Shown here piece after piece: positions 55,666-63,731 of a stretch of 64,000 nucleotides of DNA. How positions within the stretch are numbered: the stretch's first letter is position 1; each line of letters begins with the position of its first letter. Under the pieces are notes generated by a model. It had not been told where the DNA came from. It worked only from the letters and a program-made list of their open reading frames with translations, and did no database searches. The translations under genes and the position numbers were made by a program. Origin of the DNA: Bacillus sp. REN16 (lineage in GTDB: Bacteria; Bacillota; Bacilli; Bacillales; Bacillaceae_L); assembly GCF_020731355.1 (NCBI RefSeq), contig NZ_JAJFZK010000004.1:1-64000 (forward strand), written 5' to 3'.

Positions 55666-56301
55666 ATGTCCCAATTCGCATCACTCGTTTTATTAGCATT
55701 TGCTGTAAGCTTAGATAGTTTTAGCGTTGGATTCACATACGGTATGAGAAAAATGAAAATACCGTTCAAATCAATTTTAACCATAGCCTGCTGTTCAGCT
55801 GTAACGATGGCAGCAGCCATGGCGTTAGGTAAATCAATTGCACTTTTTGTATCACCTGCAATCGCCGACAGGCTTGGTGGTATCGTTCTCGTATTAATTG
55901 GTGCCTGGGTATTGTTTCAGTTTTTTCGTCCATCATCCCAGGCAGCAGAACAAAATGAAGAAAAACTATTAGTGAAGGTTGAAATAAAATCACTTGGACT
56001 TGTTATTAATATTTTAAAGAAGCCTATGGTTGCTGACCTTGATAAATCAGGAACCATTACCGGTCTCGAAGCATTTTTACTAGGTTTTGCCCTTTCGCTA
56101 GATGCGTTTGGCGCAGGAATTGGTGCAGCTTTATTAGGATTTTCTCCGTGGGTAATGGCGATGTTGGTTGCTATAATGAGCTCACTTTTTGTATATACAG
56201 GTATCAAAAGTGGTTCCGTTTTTTCAAAGAAAAGATGGGTACAGAAATTTTCATTTTTGCCAGGAATCTTACTGATTTTAATTGGAATCTGGAAATTCTA
56301 A
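55666..56301 (+). CDS. ytaF: Sporulation membrane protein YtaF (MntP-like)
   Basis: The 211-residue membrane protein is related to the MntP manganese exporter family and annotated in bacilli as sporulation protein YtaF. Two similar halves each carry an Asp-containing helix ([15 protein letters not shown] near 9-23 and [16 protein letters not shown] near 143-158), about six helices in total, with a charged loop at residues 85-130. The ATG at 55666 is about ten bases after AAGGAGCC. An in-frame extension from 55558 runs back into repeat A and is rejected. coaE follows at 26 bp. Confidence 0.88.
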   Translation: MSQFASLVLLAFAVSLDSFSVGFTYGMRKMKIPFKSILTIACCSAVTMAAAMALGKSIALFVSPAIADRLGGIVLVLIGAWVLFQFFRPSSQAAEQNEEKLLVKVEIKSLGLVINILKKPMVADLDKSGTITGLEAFLLGFALSLDAFGAGIGAALLGFSPWVMAMLVAIMSSLFVYTGIKSGSVFSKKRWVQKFSFLPGILLILIGIWKF

Positions 56302-56327
56302 AAAACAAAACAGGGGAGATAGAATAC

Positions 56328-56927
56328 GTGGCATTAACAATCGGATTAACAGGTGGAATCGCAAGCGGAAAAAGCACAGTATCACAGATGTTTATAGACG
56401 CAGGAATTGCAGTAATTGATGCAGACGTTATTGCACGTAAAGTTGTTGAGGTTGGAGAAGAAGCATACGAACAAATTGTTCAATCATTTGGTGAAGATAT
56501 TTTATTACCTGACAACACGATTGACCGTCCGAAATTAGGTTCGGTCGTCTTTTTCAGTGAAGAAAAGCGTCTTTTATTAAATTCAATTGTTCATCCTGCT
56601 GTCCGGAAGCAAATGCTGAAGGAAAAGGAAGAACATATCCATAACGGTGAAGAAACCATTGTATTGGATATTCCATTGTTGTTTGAAAGTAAATTAACCT
56701 CATTGGTTGATCGAACTCTTCTGGTGTATGTTGATTATGAGACACAGTTAGAGCGTCTCATGAATCGTAATCAACTTCCCAAGAAGGATGCTGAGGCAAG
56801 AATTCGATCACAAATGCCGCTTAAGGACAAAATTCAATTATCTGATGCTGTAATTGATAATAATGGCACAATTGAGGCTACAAAGGAACAGTTTGATGAA
56901 ATTTGTAAGCAATGGGGTATTCAATAG
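56328..56927 (+). CDS. coaE: Dephospho-CoA kinase
   Basis: Last step of coenzyme A synthesis, phosphorylating the ribose 3'-OH of dephospho-CoA. The 199-residue protein has the P-loop GGIASGKST at 9-17, [33 protein letters not shown] and [12 protein letters not shown] start at 56328 with AGGGGAG about eleven bases upstream; an earlier in-frame start at 56148 lies deep within ytaF and is rejected. Confidence 0.95.
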   Translation: MALTIGLTGGIASGKSTVSQMFIDAGIAVIDADVIARKVVEVGEEAYEQIVQSFGEDILLPDNTIDRPKLGSVVFFSEEKRLLLNSIVHPAVRKQMLKEKEEHIHNGEETIVLDIPLLFESKLTSLVDRTLLVYVDYETQLERLMNRNQLPKKDAEARIRSQMPLKDKIQLSDAVIDNNGTIEATKEQFDEICKQWGIQ

Positions 56928-56944
56928 ACTTTTATAACGTTTTT

Positions 56945-56978
56945 AAAAGGTATCTCGAGTGGCTGAGATGCCTTTTTT
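56945..56978 (+). terminator. Terminator of polA-mutM-ytaF-coaE
   Basis: AAAAGGTATCTC / GAGATGCCTTTT stem (one T-G pair), 8-nt loop and T run. Confidence 0.88.
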
Positions 56979-57052
56979 CATGCTTAAAAATAATTTAAGG
57001 AGATTTTAAGCTGTATAAATAACCATTTTTATAAAAAAATAGATTAAAAATG

Positions 57053-57080
57053 TTACATAAGCTCACCAATGTGTTATACT
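57053..57080 (+). promoter_or_regulatory. gapB promoter
   Basis: TTACAT (57053-57058), a 16-bp spacer and TATACT (57075-57080) with extended TG. The -10 is covered by a CcpN box. Confidence 0.7.
57070..57080 (+). promoter_or_regulatory. CcpN box 1 of gapB
   Basis: TGTGTTATACT matches the CcpN consensus TRTGHYATAYW at every position and overlaps the -10 element, so binding should repress gapB under glycolytic conditions. Confidence 0.8.
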
Positions 57081-57103
57081 GTTTATAAATATTGGTAGTA
57101 AAG

Positions 57104-57114
57104 AGTATAACATA
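57104..57114 (-). promoter_or_regulatory. CcpN box 2 of gapB
   Basis: On the minus strand TATGTTATACT matches the same consensus exactly. It faces box 1, and the two centres are 34 bp apart. Confidence 0.75.
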
Positions 57115-57132
57115 TATCCTGGAGGGGTTGTA

Positions 57133-58164
57133 ATGAAGCCAAGAATCGCAATTAATGGATTTGGCCGTATAGGTAGAATGGTATTTAGAAATGCAATTAT
57201 GGATGATTCATTAGAAATAGTTGCAATTAATGCAAGCTACCCTGCTGTTACGCTAGCACATCTCATAAAATATGATACAAACCATGGTAAATTCGATGCG
57301 GAAGTCATTCCTGAGGACGATTCTTTATTGATAAATGGAAAGCGGGTTCAGCTTCTTAGCTCCCGCGATCCTTTAGAACTTCCTTGGAAAAGCTTAAATA
57401 TAGATATTGTGATAGAGGCAACTGGAAAGTTTAATTCAAAGGAAAAAGCGAGCCTGCATTTACAAGCTGGGGCAAGAAAGGTTATCTTAACAGCACCTGG
57501 TAAGAATGAAGACATAACAATTGTAATGGGTGTTAACCAAGATAAATTTGATCCTGAACAACATGCCATTATTTCGAATGCATCCTGTACAACAAATTGC
57601 TTAGCACCGGTTGCAAAGATATTAAATCAGCAGTTTGGAATTGTAAACGGTTTAATGACAACCGTTCATGCTTATACAAATGATCAAAAAAATATTGACA
57701 ATCCGCATAAGGATTTGCGAAGAGCAAGAGCCTGTGCACAATCAATCATTCCTACATCAACTGGAGCAGCAAAAGCGTTATCACTTGTCTTGCCTGAACT
57801 AAAAGGAAAATTGCATGGAATGGCACTTCGTGTTCCAACTCCAAATGTGTCATTAGTTGATTTAGTTGTTGATGTTGAACGAGATGTTACCATTGAAGAA
57901 ATTAATGAAGCTTTTATTACTGCTTCAGTGGGATCATTAAAAGGCATTTTGGATTTTACGACTGAGCCACTCGTATCAATTGATTTTAATACAAATCCAC
58001 ATTCATCCATTATCGATGGCCTGTCTACGATGGTCATTGGAGATCGTAAGGTAAAGGTATTAGCTTGGTATGATAATGAATGGGGGTATTCTTGCAGAGT
58101 TGTAGATTTGGTTAAATATATTGGTGCAAAAATCATCCAAAAAACAGAAGCAAAAGTAGGATAA
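57133..58164 (+). CDS. gapB: Glyceraldehyde-3-phosphate dehydrogenase, gluconeogenic GapB
   Basis: Runs the GAPDH reaction in the gluconeogenic direction, usually with NADP. The 343-residue protein has INGFGRIGRMVFR and the catalytic Cys152 in SNASCTTNCLAPV. The sequence after the second strand (INASYPAVTLAHLIKYD) lacks the acidic residue of NAD-specific GapA, which agrees with NADP use. PTSTGAAKALSLVLPELKGKLHGMALRVP and WYDNEWGYSCRVVDL are conserved. CcpN boxes upstream and the polA-coaE-gapB-speD order support GapB rather than GapA. Confidence 0.95.
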   Translation: MKPRIAINGFGRIGRMVFRNAIMDDSLEIVAINASYPAVTLAHLIKYDTNHGKFDAEVIPEDDSLLINGKRVQLLSSRDPLELPWKSLNIDIVIEATGKFNSKEKASLHLQAGARKVILTAPGKNEDITIVMGVNQDKFDPEQHAIISNASCTTNCLAPVAKILNQQFGIVNGLMTTVHAYTNDQKNIDNPHKDLRRARACAQSIIPTSTGAAKALSLVLPELKGKLHGMALRVPTPNVSLVDLVVDVERDVTIEEINEAFITASVGSLKGILDFTTEPLVSIDFNTNPHSSIIDGLSTMVIGDRKVKVLAWYDNEWGYSCRVVDLVKYIGAKIIQKTEAKVG

Positions 58165-58171
58165 GGTCAAT

Positions 58172-58199
58172 ACCCTCCCAGTGTTAGGGAGGGTTTTTA
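58172..58199 (+). terminator. Terminator of gapB
   Basis: ACCCTCCC / GGGAGGGT stem with a 7-nt loop and T5. Confidence 0.93.
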
Positions 58200-58228
58200 T
58201 AATTTCATTTAATAATTCATGAAAGTTA

Positions 58229-58257
58229 TTGCTAAAAATATATAAACAAAGTATACT
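58229..58257 (+). promoter_or_regulatory. Sigma-A promoter of speD
   Basis: TTGCTA (58229-58234), a 17-bp spacer and TATACT (58252-58257). The inferred start is near 58264 and yields a leader of about 140 nt. Confidence 0.7.
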
Positions 58258-58263
58258 AGATTT

Positions 58264-58402
58264 CGTGAACTTCTTAAAAGCCTATGCTTTTGTAGCTACT
58301 TAAAGGGTTAGGACCTCTCTGGACTAACTTTCCCCCGTGGTAGTTATGCCCATGCTTTACGCGAAGAACTCACCAAAATTTTGTAAGAGGGGGAACAACT
58401 AA
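58264..58402 (+). ncRNA. Structured speD 5' leader, candidate cis-regulatory RNA
   Basis: A closing stem pairs GTGA and TTCTT (58265-58268, 58271-58275) with AAGAA and TCAC (58364-58368, 58370-58373). Inside are AAAAGC-CTAT-GCTTTT (58276-58291), GTTAG...CTAAC (58307-58311 with 58324-58328) and GGTA-GTTA-TGCC (58339-58350). TTTCCCCC (58329-58336) is perfectly complementary to AGGGGGAA (58388-58395), the speD Shine-Dalgarno. A second GCTTT at 58354-58358 can compete for AAAAGC. This looks like a translational switch. The ligand is unknown; SAM, decarboxylated SAM or polyamines are natural guesses from the gene. I do not recognise a known riboswitch class here. Confidence 0.55.
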
Positions 58403-58405
58403 ATG

Positions 58406-58786
58406 ATGGAAACAATGGGACGACATGTAATCTCTGAATTATGGGGTTGCGATTTTGAAAAATTAAATGACATGCAAGGTATTGAAGAAACTTTTGTTCA
58501 AGCGGCTCTAAAGTCAGGTGCAGAAATTCGTGAGGTAGCATTTCACAAGTTTGCTCCACAAGGAGTAAGCGGTGTTGTTATTATTTCGGAATCACATTTA
58601 ACAATTCACAGTTTTCCTGAACATGGATATGCAAGTATTGATGTTTACACATGTGGAGATTTAGATCCGAATATTGCTGCAGACTATATTGCTGAGGAGC
58701 TCGGTGCGCAAACGCGCGAGAATATCGAACTTCCACGTGGTATGGGCCCAGTACAAGTTAAGCCAGCACAAGTTAAAGTACTTTAA
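58406..58786 (+). CDS. speD: S-adenosylmethionine decarboxylase proenzyme
   Basis: Makes decarboxylated SAM, the aminopropyl donor for spermidine. The 126-residue proenzyme is the short Bacillus type and self-cleaves between Glu62 and Ser63 in [15 protein letters not shown], giving the pyruvoyl cofactor on Ser63. TCGDLDP and [12 protein letters not shown] are conserved. An ATG at 58403 directly precedes the chosen ATG; the latter gives the family N terminus [15 protein letters not shown]. The GAGGGGG site can be sequestered by the leader. Confidence 0.96.
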   Translation: METMGRHVISELWGCDFEKLNDMQGIEETFVQAALKSGAEIREVAFHKFAPQGVSGVVIISESHLTIHSFPEHGYASIDVYTCGDLDPNIAADYIAEELGAQTRENIELPRGMGPVQVKPAQVKVL

Positions 58787-58814
58787 AAATAAATAAGAAT
58801 CATCTAAAATAGTA

Positions 58815-58844
58815 AGAGGTGTATGAACTACACCTCTTTTTTTA
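58815..58844 (+). terminator. Terminator of speD
   Basis: AGAGGTGTA / TACACCTCT stem with a 5-nt loop and T7. Confidence 0.92.
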
Positions 58845-58892
58845 CATTTTAAACAAAATGGGGATTATATAGATAATTAAGGAGTGGAATAC

Positions 58893-59276
58893 ATGGGATT
58901 GCAAACGTTTTTTTCGAATCACAGTGAAACAAGAGACAAACATTCGGACGAGCTTTTAAAAAGTCATTATTATAAAACGACAAATAAAAAAGCGATTGAA
59001 GCTGTAAAAAAGGTGATTAACAATATAGATGGGTACCAAATCAACTCTGTATCGGAAGACCGCGGAGAAATAAGCATTTCAATTAAAAAAGGCAGAAAAG
59101 CCTTTGTTGTGGCAACCGTCGTCTCCGTTAGACCATTTGAAACGGCAATTGACTTTGCAGTCACGACAGAAACATTATTGGTGCCAATCGATTTTGGTTA
59201 TAGCCGAAAAGTAATCACGAATTTATATCAACATTTAGATAAGGAGCTTCCACTCATCGGTAAGGGAGAATCTTAA
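58893..59276 (+). CDS. Conserved hypothetical cytosolic protein
   Basis: The 127-residue soluble protein starts GLQTFFSNHSETRDKH. It has a basic helix (NKKAIEAVKKVINNIDGYQ), then strands SVSEDRGEISISIKKGRKAF and VVATVVSVRPFETAIDFAV. I recall proteins of this kind annotated simply as cytosolic protein between speD and nrdR in bacilli; the function is unknown. The ATG at 58893 is eight bases from AAGGAG; a GTG at 58884 overlaps that site. Confidence 0.78.
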   Translation: MGLQTFFSNHSETRDKHSDELLKSHYYKTTNKKAIEAVKKVINNIDGYQINSVSEDRGEISISIKKGRKAFVVATVVSVRPFETAIDFAVTTETLLVPIDFGYSRKVITNLYQHLDKELPLIGKGES

Positions 59277-59360
59277 GAACATCAATAAAAACACTTGTCC
59301 TACAAAAATCTTTCTTATAAGATGAATACATAGAGATCTCCGAGGAAGGAGTTGTTACCA

Positions 59361-59819
59361 ATGAGATGCCCTACTTGTCATCATAATGGAACAAGAGTGT
59401 TAGATTCACGTCCAGTTGATGATAGTCGTTCAATCCGCAGAAGACGTGAATGTGAAAAATGCCAATATCGTTTTACAACATTTGAAAAAGTGGAAGAAAT
59501 CCCTTTAATTGTTGTTAAAAAAGAAGGAACACGCGAGGAATTCAGCAGAGAAAAAATGCTGCGTGGGCTTATTAAAGCTTGTGAAAAACGTCCTGTCTCC
59601 TTAAAGCAATTAGAGGATATTACTCATGAGGTTGAAAAAGAACTTCGAAGTCAAGGGATTGCAGAAGTGCAAAGTGATATTATTGGTGAGTATGTAATGA
59701 ATCATTTGGCGCAGGTAGATGAAGTGGCATATGTTCGCTTTGCCTCCGTATACCGTCAGTTTAAAGATATAAATGTATTTATCGATGAATTAAAGGAATT
59801 AATAAAACGGGAACGCTAA
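59361..59819 (+). CDS. nrdR: Transcriptional repressor NrdR
   Basis: ATP/dATP-sensing repressor of ribonucleotide reductase genes. The 152-residue protein has an N-terminal zinc ribbon (Cys3, Cys6, Cys31, Cys34; MRCPTC and [12 protein letters not shown]) and an ATP-cone domain ([21 protein letters not shown]). Start ATG at 59361 follows AAGGAG by about nine bases; an in-frame start at 59352 is within the spacer. dnaB and dnaI follow, the usual nrdR-dnaB-dnaI order. Confidence 0.96.
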   Translation: MRCPTCHHNGTRVLDSRPVDDSRSIRRRRECEKCQYRFTTFEKVEEIPLIVVKKEGTREEFSREKMLRGLIKACEKRPVSLKQLEDITHEVEKELRSQGIAEVQSDIIGEYVMNHLAQVDEVAYVRFASVYRQFKDINVFIDELKELIKRER

Positions 59820-59850
59820 GGGCTTAAGAATCTTATTAAGCTCTTTTTCT
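59820..59850 (+). terminator. Possible terminator between nrdR and dnaB
   Basis: GGGCTTAA / TTAAGCTC stem followed by T5; dnaB starts 25 bp later, so read-through or a local promoter is needed. Confidence 0.65.
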
Positions 59851-59874
59851 TACTTATAGAAAGGGCTTGATGAA

Positions 59875-61266
59875 ATGGAGCATTGGAAGGAAATAGTACC
59901 TGTCGACCGCTACCTTGTTCACGCTGCAGACCTCTTGCATGACTATGACCGGAAAATTGTATCATTGCTATACCAGCCCCTTATTGGAATGAAAGCATTC
60001 AGTCTTTATATGACCCTGTGGAGTGAATTGGAGCAAAATCGGCTTTGGAGTGAGGAAAGCACTCATTATACGTTAATGGCGCTTCTTCAAACGAATCTTG
60101 AGGAAATTTATCAAGAACGATTAAAACTTGAGGGCATTGGGCTCTTAAAAACATTTGTGAAGTCTGATGAGGATTCTAGAAGTTTTATCTATGAGCTGCA
60201 AGCACCACTTTCACCAAGGGCTTTTTTCACGGATGGTGTACTGAACGTATACTTATATAATAGGCTAGGTAAAAGTAAGTTTTTTAAGCTGAAACAGTTC
60301 TTTTCTGATCATGAATTGGACTTACATGCATATAAACCGATTACAAAAGCATTTAGCGAAGTATTTGAATCAATGAAGGTCTCAAAAATGATTTCCACAA
60401 TTAGTGATGAAATGAATGATAATCTTGAACGAGATGAAAATACAGAATTCATGGATCGAAATGAGGAGAAAAAGCTTTTAATTGTAAATGAAGGCTTTAA
60501 TTTTGATCTGTTTTTTGCTGGAATCTCCGAGGTGATGATCCCGACAAAATCAATTACCCCTCGAGTAAAAGAAGCAATAACAAAACTCTCCTTCCTGTAC
60601 GGAATCGATCCAATTGAAATGCAAGGAATTGTCATGAGTGCCCTTGACCCCAATGAAAAAATTGATATTGAAAAATTAAGAAAGGCCTCCAGGGACTGGT
60701 ATCAATTTGAAACAGGTAATGAATTACCGGCTTTGACGGAAAAAGTTCAACCACTGCCTAAACAAACCATGTCACAAAAAACTCCACAAACAAAGGAAGA
60801 AGAATTAATTCAAAAGCTTGAAAGAATCTCGCCTAAAGAATTTCTGATTGATGTTTCTGGAGGAGCACAGCCTTCAGTATCGGAATTGAAAATTATTGAA
60901 GATGTTATGTTCAGGCAAAACCTTCTTCCAGGTGTTGTGAATGTACTGTTGTATTATGTCATGTTAAAATCAGATATGAGACTAACCAAGTCCTATATTG
61001 AAACGATTGCCAGCAACTGGGCTCGTTTGGATATTCAGACAGTAAAAGAGGCAATGGAAACCGCTAAAAAGTACAATTGGACTGCAGATAAAAAGGCAAA
61101 TAAATATAAACGACAGCCGATACGTAAAGAATTACTGCCGGATTGGCTGAAGCAAGAAGACGAAGGAACAAAAAGCGAAACTCCAAAACAGGAAAAATGG
61201 CATGATCCCTCGTTTGAGGAAAAGAAGCGATTATTTGAAGAAAGACTTAAAAAAAATAATAGATAA
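59875..61266 (+). CDS. dnaB: Replication initiation and membrane attachment protein DnaB
   Basis: Bacillus-type DnaB (not the helicase) acts with DnaD and DnaI to load the replicative helicase at oriC and at restart sites. The 463-residue protein starts EHWKEIVPVDRYLVHA and has a DnaB/DnaD-type winged-helix N-terminal domain. A variable Glu/Asp-rich middle follows (residues 170-210), then the DDBH2-type C-terminal region with the ETIASNWARLDIQTVKEAM segment. A charged tail follows. ATG at 59875 follows AAAGGG. Overall length is close to B. subtilis (about 472). Confidence 0.93.
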   Translation: MEHWKEIVPVDRYLVHAADLLHDYDRKIVSLLYQPLIGMKAFSLYMTLWSELEQNRLWSEESTHYTLMALLQTNLEEIYQERLKLEGIGLLKTFVKSDEDSRSFIYELQAPLSPRAFFTDGVLNVYLYNRLGKSKFFKLKQFFSDHELDLHAYKPITKAFSEVFESMKVSKMISTISDEMNDNLERDENTEFMDRNEEKKLLIVNEGFNFDLFFAGISEVMIPTKSITPRVKEAITKLSFLYGIDPIEMQGIVMSALDPNEKIDIEKLRKASRDWYQFETGNELPALTEKVQPLPKQTMSQKTPQTKEEELIQKLERISPKEFLIDVSGGAQPSVSELKIIEDVMFRQNLLPGVVNVLLYYVMLKSDMRLTKSYIETIASNWARLDIQTVKEAMETAKKYNWTADKKANKYKRQPIRKELLPDWLKQEDEGTKSETPKQEKWHDPSFEEKKRLFEERLKKNNR

Positions 61267-61281
61267 GATGGAGGTGAGGAC

Positions 61282-62211
61282 ATGAAACCGATACAGGATT
61301 CTTTAAACAAACTATCAAATAATGCTGGCTTTCAGCAACGTTATGAACAAATCAAACATGAAGTTTTAAATCATCCAGATGTAAGGGCCTTTATAAATGT
61401 CCATCAAGACGAAATCACGAATGATACGATTAATAGAAACCTTGGAAAGCTGTATGAGTATATTAACCAAAGCAAGGAATGTTCGAAATGTGAAAGTCTA
61501 AATACATGTAAAAACATGTTGCAGGGATATCATCCTCATCTCGAACTTAAAGGAAATTCAATTGACTTAAGCTATGAAAGATGCCCGAAAAAGGTTATGT
61601 ATGATGAACAGATTAAATATAAGTCATTGATCAAGAGCATGTATGTTCCAAAGGATATTCTTGACGCCTCCCTTGAATCCCTTGATTTTGATGAAGGCCG
61701 TTCCGATGCTATTCTTTTAATCCAGGAATTTCTTGCTCAATATGAACCAGGTAAACGGGTGCATGGCCTCTATTTATACGGTTCCTTTGGAATTGGGAAA
61801 ACCTATTTTCTGGGGGCACTTGCAAATGGTTTAGCCCAAAAAAAGGTGTCATCTATGCTCGTTTATGTTCCGGAATTTATGAGGGAATTGAAGGGCTCTT
61901 TTCAGGACCAGTCAATCGATTCAAAAATTGATGCAGTTAAAAAGGTTCCAGTGTTAATGCTTGATGATATTGGGGCGGAATCCATGTCCAGCTGGATGCG
62001 TGATGATATTCTTGGAAGTATTCTGCAATATCGCATGCTTGAAAATTTACCAACCTTTTTCACATCAAATTTTGATTTTAAAGGTCTCGAACACCACTTA
62101 TCATACACACAACGTGGTGAAGAGGAAAAAGTAAAAGCAGCCAGAATTATGGAACGAATTAGATACTTAGCAAAGCCAGTCGAACTTAAAGGAAAAAACC
62201 GACGCTACTAA
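61282..62211 (+). CDS. dnaI: Primosomal helicase loader DnaI
   Basis: AAA+ ATPase that loads the replicative helicase DnaC. The 309-residue protein has an N-terminal helicase-binding zinc domain (Cys67, Cys70, Cys76, His84, Cys101) and an ATPase domain with Walker A GSFGIGKT at 167-174 and Walker B VLMLDDIG with Asp228/Asp229. FFTSNFDFKGLEHHL (sensor 1) and an arginine-rich tail follow. GGAGGTGAGG precedes the ATG, 15 bp after dnaB. The stop codon lies inside the first hairpin of repeat B. Confidence 0.96.
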   Translation: MKPIQDSLNKLSNNAGFQQRYEQIKHEVLNHPDVRAFINVHQDEITNDTINRNLGKLYEYINQSKECSKCESLNTCKNMLQGYHPHLELKGNSIDLSYERCPKKVMYDEQIKYKSLIKSMYVPKDILDASLESLDFDEGRSDAILLIQEFLAQYEPGKRVHGLYLYGSFGIGKTYFLGALANGLAQKKVSSMLVYVPEFMRELKGSFQDQSIDSKIDAVKKVPVLMLDDIGAESMSSWMRDDILGSILQYRMLENLPTFFTSNFDFKGLEHHLSYTQRGEEEKVKAARIMERIRYLAKPVELKGKNRRY

Positions 62212-62401
62212 CTATATTCAGCGGGTTTTGACCCGGCTGAATATAGTTAGAGCCTCCGGCGGATGCCACGATTTTTCAGAGGAAGTTTTTCGAGCAGTAA
62301 GATCGAAGACTAAAAACACCACATCCTGTGGTAACGTCTTCATGACCCACATCGTGTGGGCCTAAAAATCGGGCGAAAATACGCCAAGGCGCATTTGATT
62401 A
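62208..62401 (+). repeat. Dispersed repeat B, long copy with inserted module
   Basis: A 15-bp hairpin CTAACTATATTCAGC / GCTGAATATAGTTAG (with inner GGGT/ACCC) is followed by GCCTCCGGCGGATGCCACG and, after a 60-bp module, AAAAATCGGGCG and AAGGCGCATTTGATTA. Compared with the short copy at 38076, stem bases differ in a compensatory way (CTTTATTCAG/CTGAATAAAG against CTATATTCAG/CTGAATATAG). It occupies most of the 300-bp gap between dnaI and ytxC. Confidence 0.7.
62301..62362 (+). repeat. Two-hairpin module inside repeat B
   Basis: GAAGAC...GTCTTC (62305-62310 with 62336-62341) encloses ACCACA-TCC-TGTGGT; then comes CCCACA-TCG-TGTGGG (62346-62360). The same module with altered stems is in repeat A at 26751-26807. 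Confidence 0.6.
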
Positions 62402-62406
62402 GAGCG

Positions 62407-62440
62407 AAATAGCTATCCCAAAAAGGGATAGCTATTTTTT
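62407..62440 (+). terminator. Terminator after dnaI/repeat B
   Basis: Perfect 13-bp stem AAATAGCTATCCC / GGGATAGCTATTT with an A5 loop and T6. Confidence 0.93.
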
Positions 62441-62512
62441 ATATTCTAAAGTTGTCCTATTTACCATATACATTTAACAGGGTAATGGTATTGGTGAAAT
62501 GGGGGGACTAGC

Positions 62513-63373
62513 TTGATTGAAATGCATTTTCAAGAAATGACTGATGCAAGAAAAATGTATAAGGGCTTACTTGCAAAGACGAAAGCTCTTTCAATAGATT
62601 ACATAGAGGTTGTAAAGGAAGAAGAAAATGTGGTGTCTGTTTTCGTATCGGAAAAAACACAATACGCTATTCAGGTCGTGATCATTCCGGTTATGACCGA
62701 ATTTATTATCAAGAACAAAGAAGATCATTGGATTCTCGAATTTATTGAAAACATTTTTTACTTTACTGATTATGAAGAGAAAAAACAAATTTTAGAAATT
62801 ACAAAAACATTAATGGATGGAAATAATCCTGACATACCCGCCGTCCAGGATGTTGTTCCGCGTGAGCAACTGATAGCTGAAGCACTCCATGAATTCTTGC
62901 AGGTTCCAATTTCCTTTTCATTCGAATCGTTTTTAAAGTTTCGCATGCGTTTATACAATGAGGCATTATTGCAAATTGTGGAATCAGCAATTGACGAATA
63001 TAAGCTGGAGCAAGAGTATCAAACATTTATCCAAGGATTGCGAGAATTTAGGGAAAAAAGGGAACCGAAGCTCGAACAATTACATATTTTACATGATGAG
63101 CAATTTTATTTTTATAATGAAACATTTACTGAAATAAAGCGTGATGAGCTTTTTAAGTATATTGACCGAAAATTAATTTTACATCAGCCAATGTATATTG
63201 ATTCAGCCGTTTTGGCACCCTTGGTATCAATTGCGCCAAAATCAATTTGTATTTATACCGATCAGATTGATAATGGTATGATTCAAACCATCCACAATAT
63301 TTTTTTGGAGAACGTGACGATTTATACAAAGAAATCCTTTGAGAATAGACGCCTTAAAGCAAAAAATATATAA
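62513..63373 (+). CDS. ytxC: Putative sporulation protein YtxC
   Basis: The 286-residue soluble protein matches the YtxC-like family of spore formers located between dnaI and thrS; the mechanism is unknown. It is acidic and mixed alpha/beta, with DVVPREQLIAEALHEFLQVP and FLKFRMRLYNEALLQIVESAIDEYKLEQEYQ as the recognisable central part. TTG start at 62513, six bases after GGGGGG; the first ATG at 62522 is too far from it. It is monocistronic, with the thrS promoter directly downstream. Confidence 0.82.
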   Translation: MIEMHFQEMTDARKMYKGLLAKTKALSIDYIEVVKEEENVVSVFVSEKTQYAIQVVIIPVMTEFIIKNKEDHWILEFIENIFYFTDYEEKKQILEITKTLMDGNNPDIPAVQDVVPREQLIAEALHEFLQVPISFSFESFLKFRMRLYNEALLQIVESAIDEYKLEQEYQTFIQGLREFREKREPKLEQLHILHDEQFYFYNETFTEIKRDELFKYIDRKLILHQPMYIDSAVLAPLVSIAPKSICIYTDQIDNGMIQTIHNIFLENVTIYTKKSFENRRLKAKNI

Positions 63374-63389
63374 AATGTGTGAAGTGCCC

Positions 63390-63418
63390 TTGATTTAACT
63401 TTTAAATAAGACTATAAT
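63390..63418 (+). promoter_or_regulatory. Sigma-A promoter of thrS
   Basis: TTGATT (63390-63395), a 17-bp spacer and a perfect TATAAT (63413-63418). Confidence 0.75.
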
Positions 63419-63424
63419 ACTACA

Positions 63425-63700
63425 TATTACAAAAACTGCATTATACTTAAAAGTTATGATGAGGACATGAATGTATGATTACGGTTATCAGAGAGGGAAG
63501 ACTAGGCTGGAAGCTTCCTAACACGAATGATACATTTACCACCTTTAAACTTCAGTAGTGAACCTTTGCGTAGCAAAGCTGTAATTGCTGACGGGCAAAC
63601 CGTTATTTATTTCTTGAGCCACTTGATTTTTAACTGAGTGGAAACAAGGGTGGAACCACGATACATATACTCGTCCCTTTTTTAGGGATGGGTATTTTTT
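63425..63700 (+). promoter_or_regulatory. T-box riboswitch of thrS
   Basis: The T-box core AAGGGTGGAACCACG is at 63646-63660. A 12-bp terminator stem ATACTCGTCCCT / AGGGATGGGTAT (63667-63678 with 63684-63695) and T6 follow at once, giving the terminator/antiterminator pair. Stem I lies upstream, with AGAGAGGGAAG and GGCTGGAAGCTTCC elements. ACC threonine codons suited to the specifier occur at 63538-63543 and 63562-63564; the second, in GTGAACCTT, looks more likely. Uncharged tRNA-Thr should permit read-through into thrS. Confidence 0.9.
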
Positions 63701-63731
63701 ATTTTCAAAAAGAAAAGGGAGTTGAAAACTG

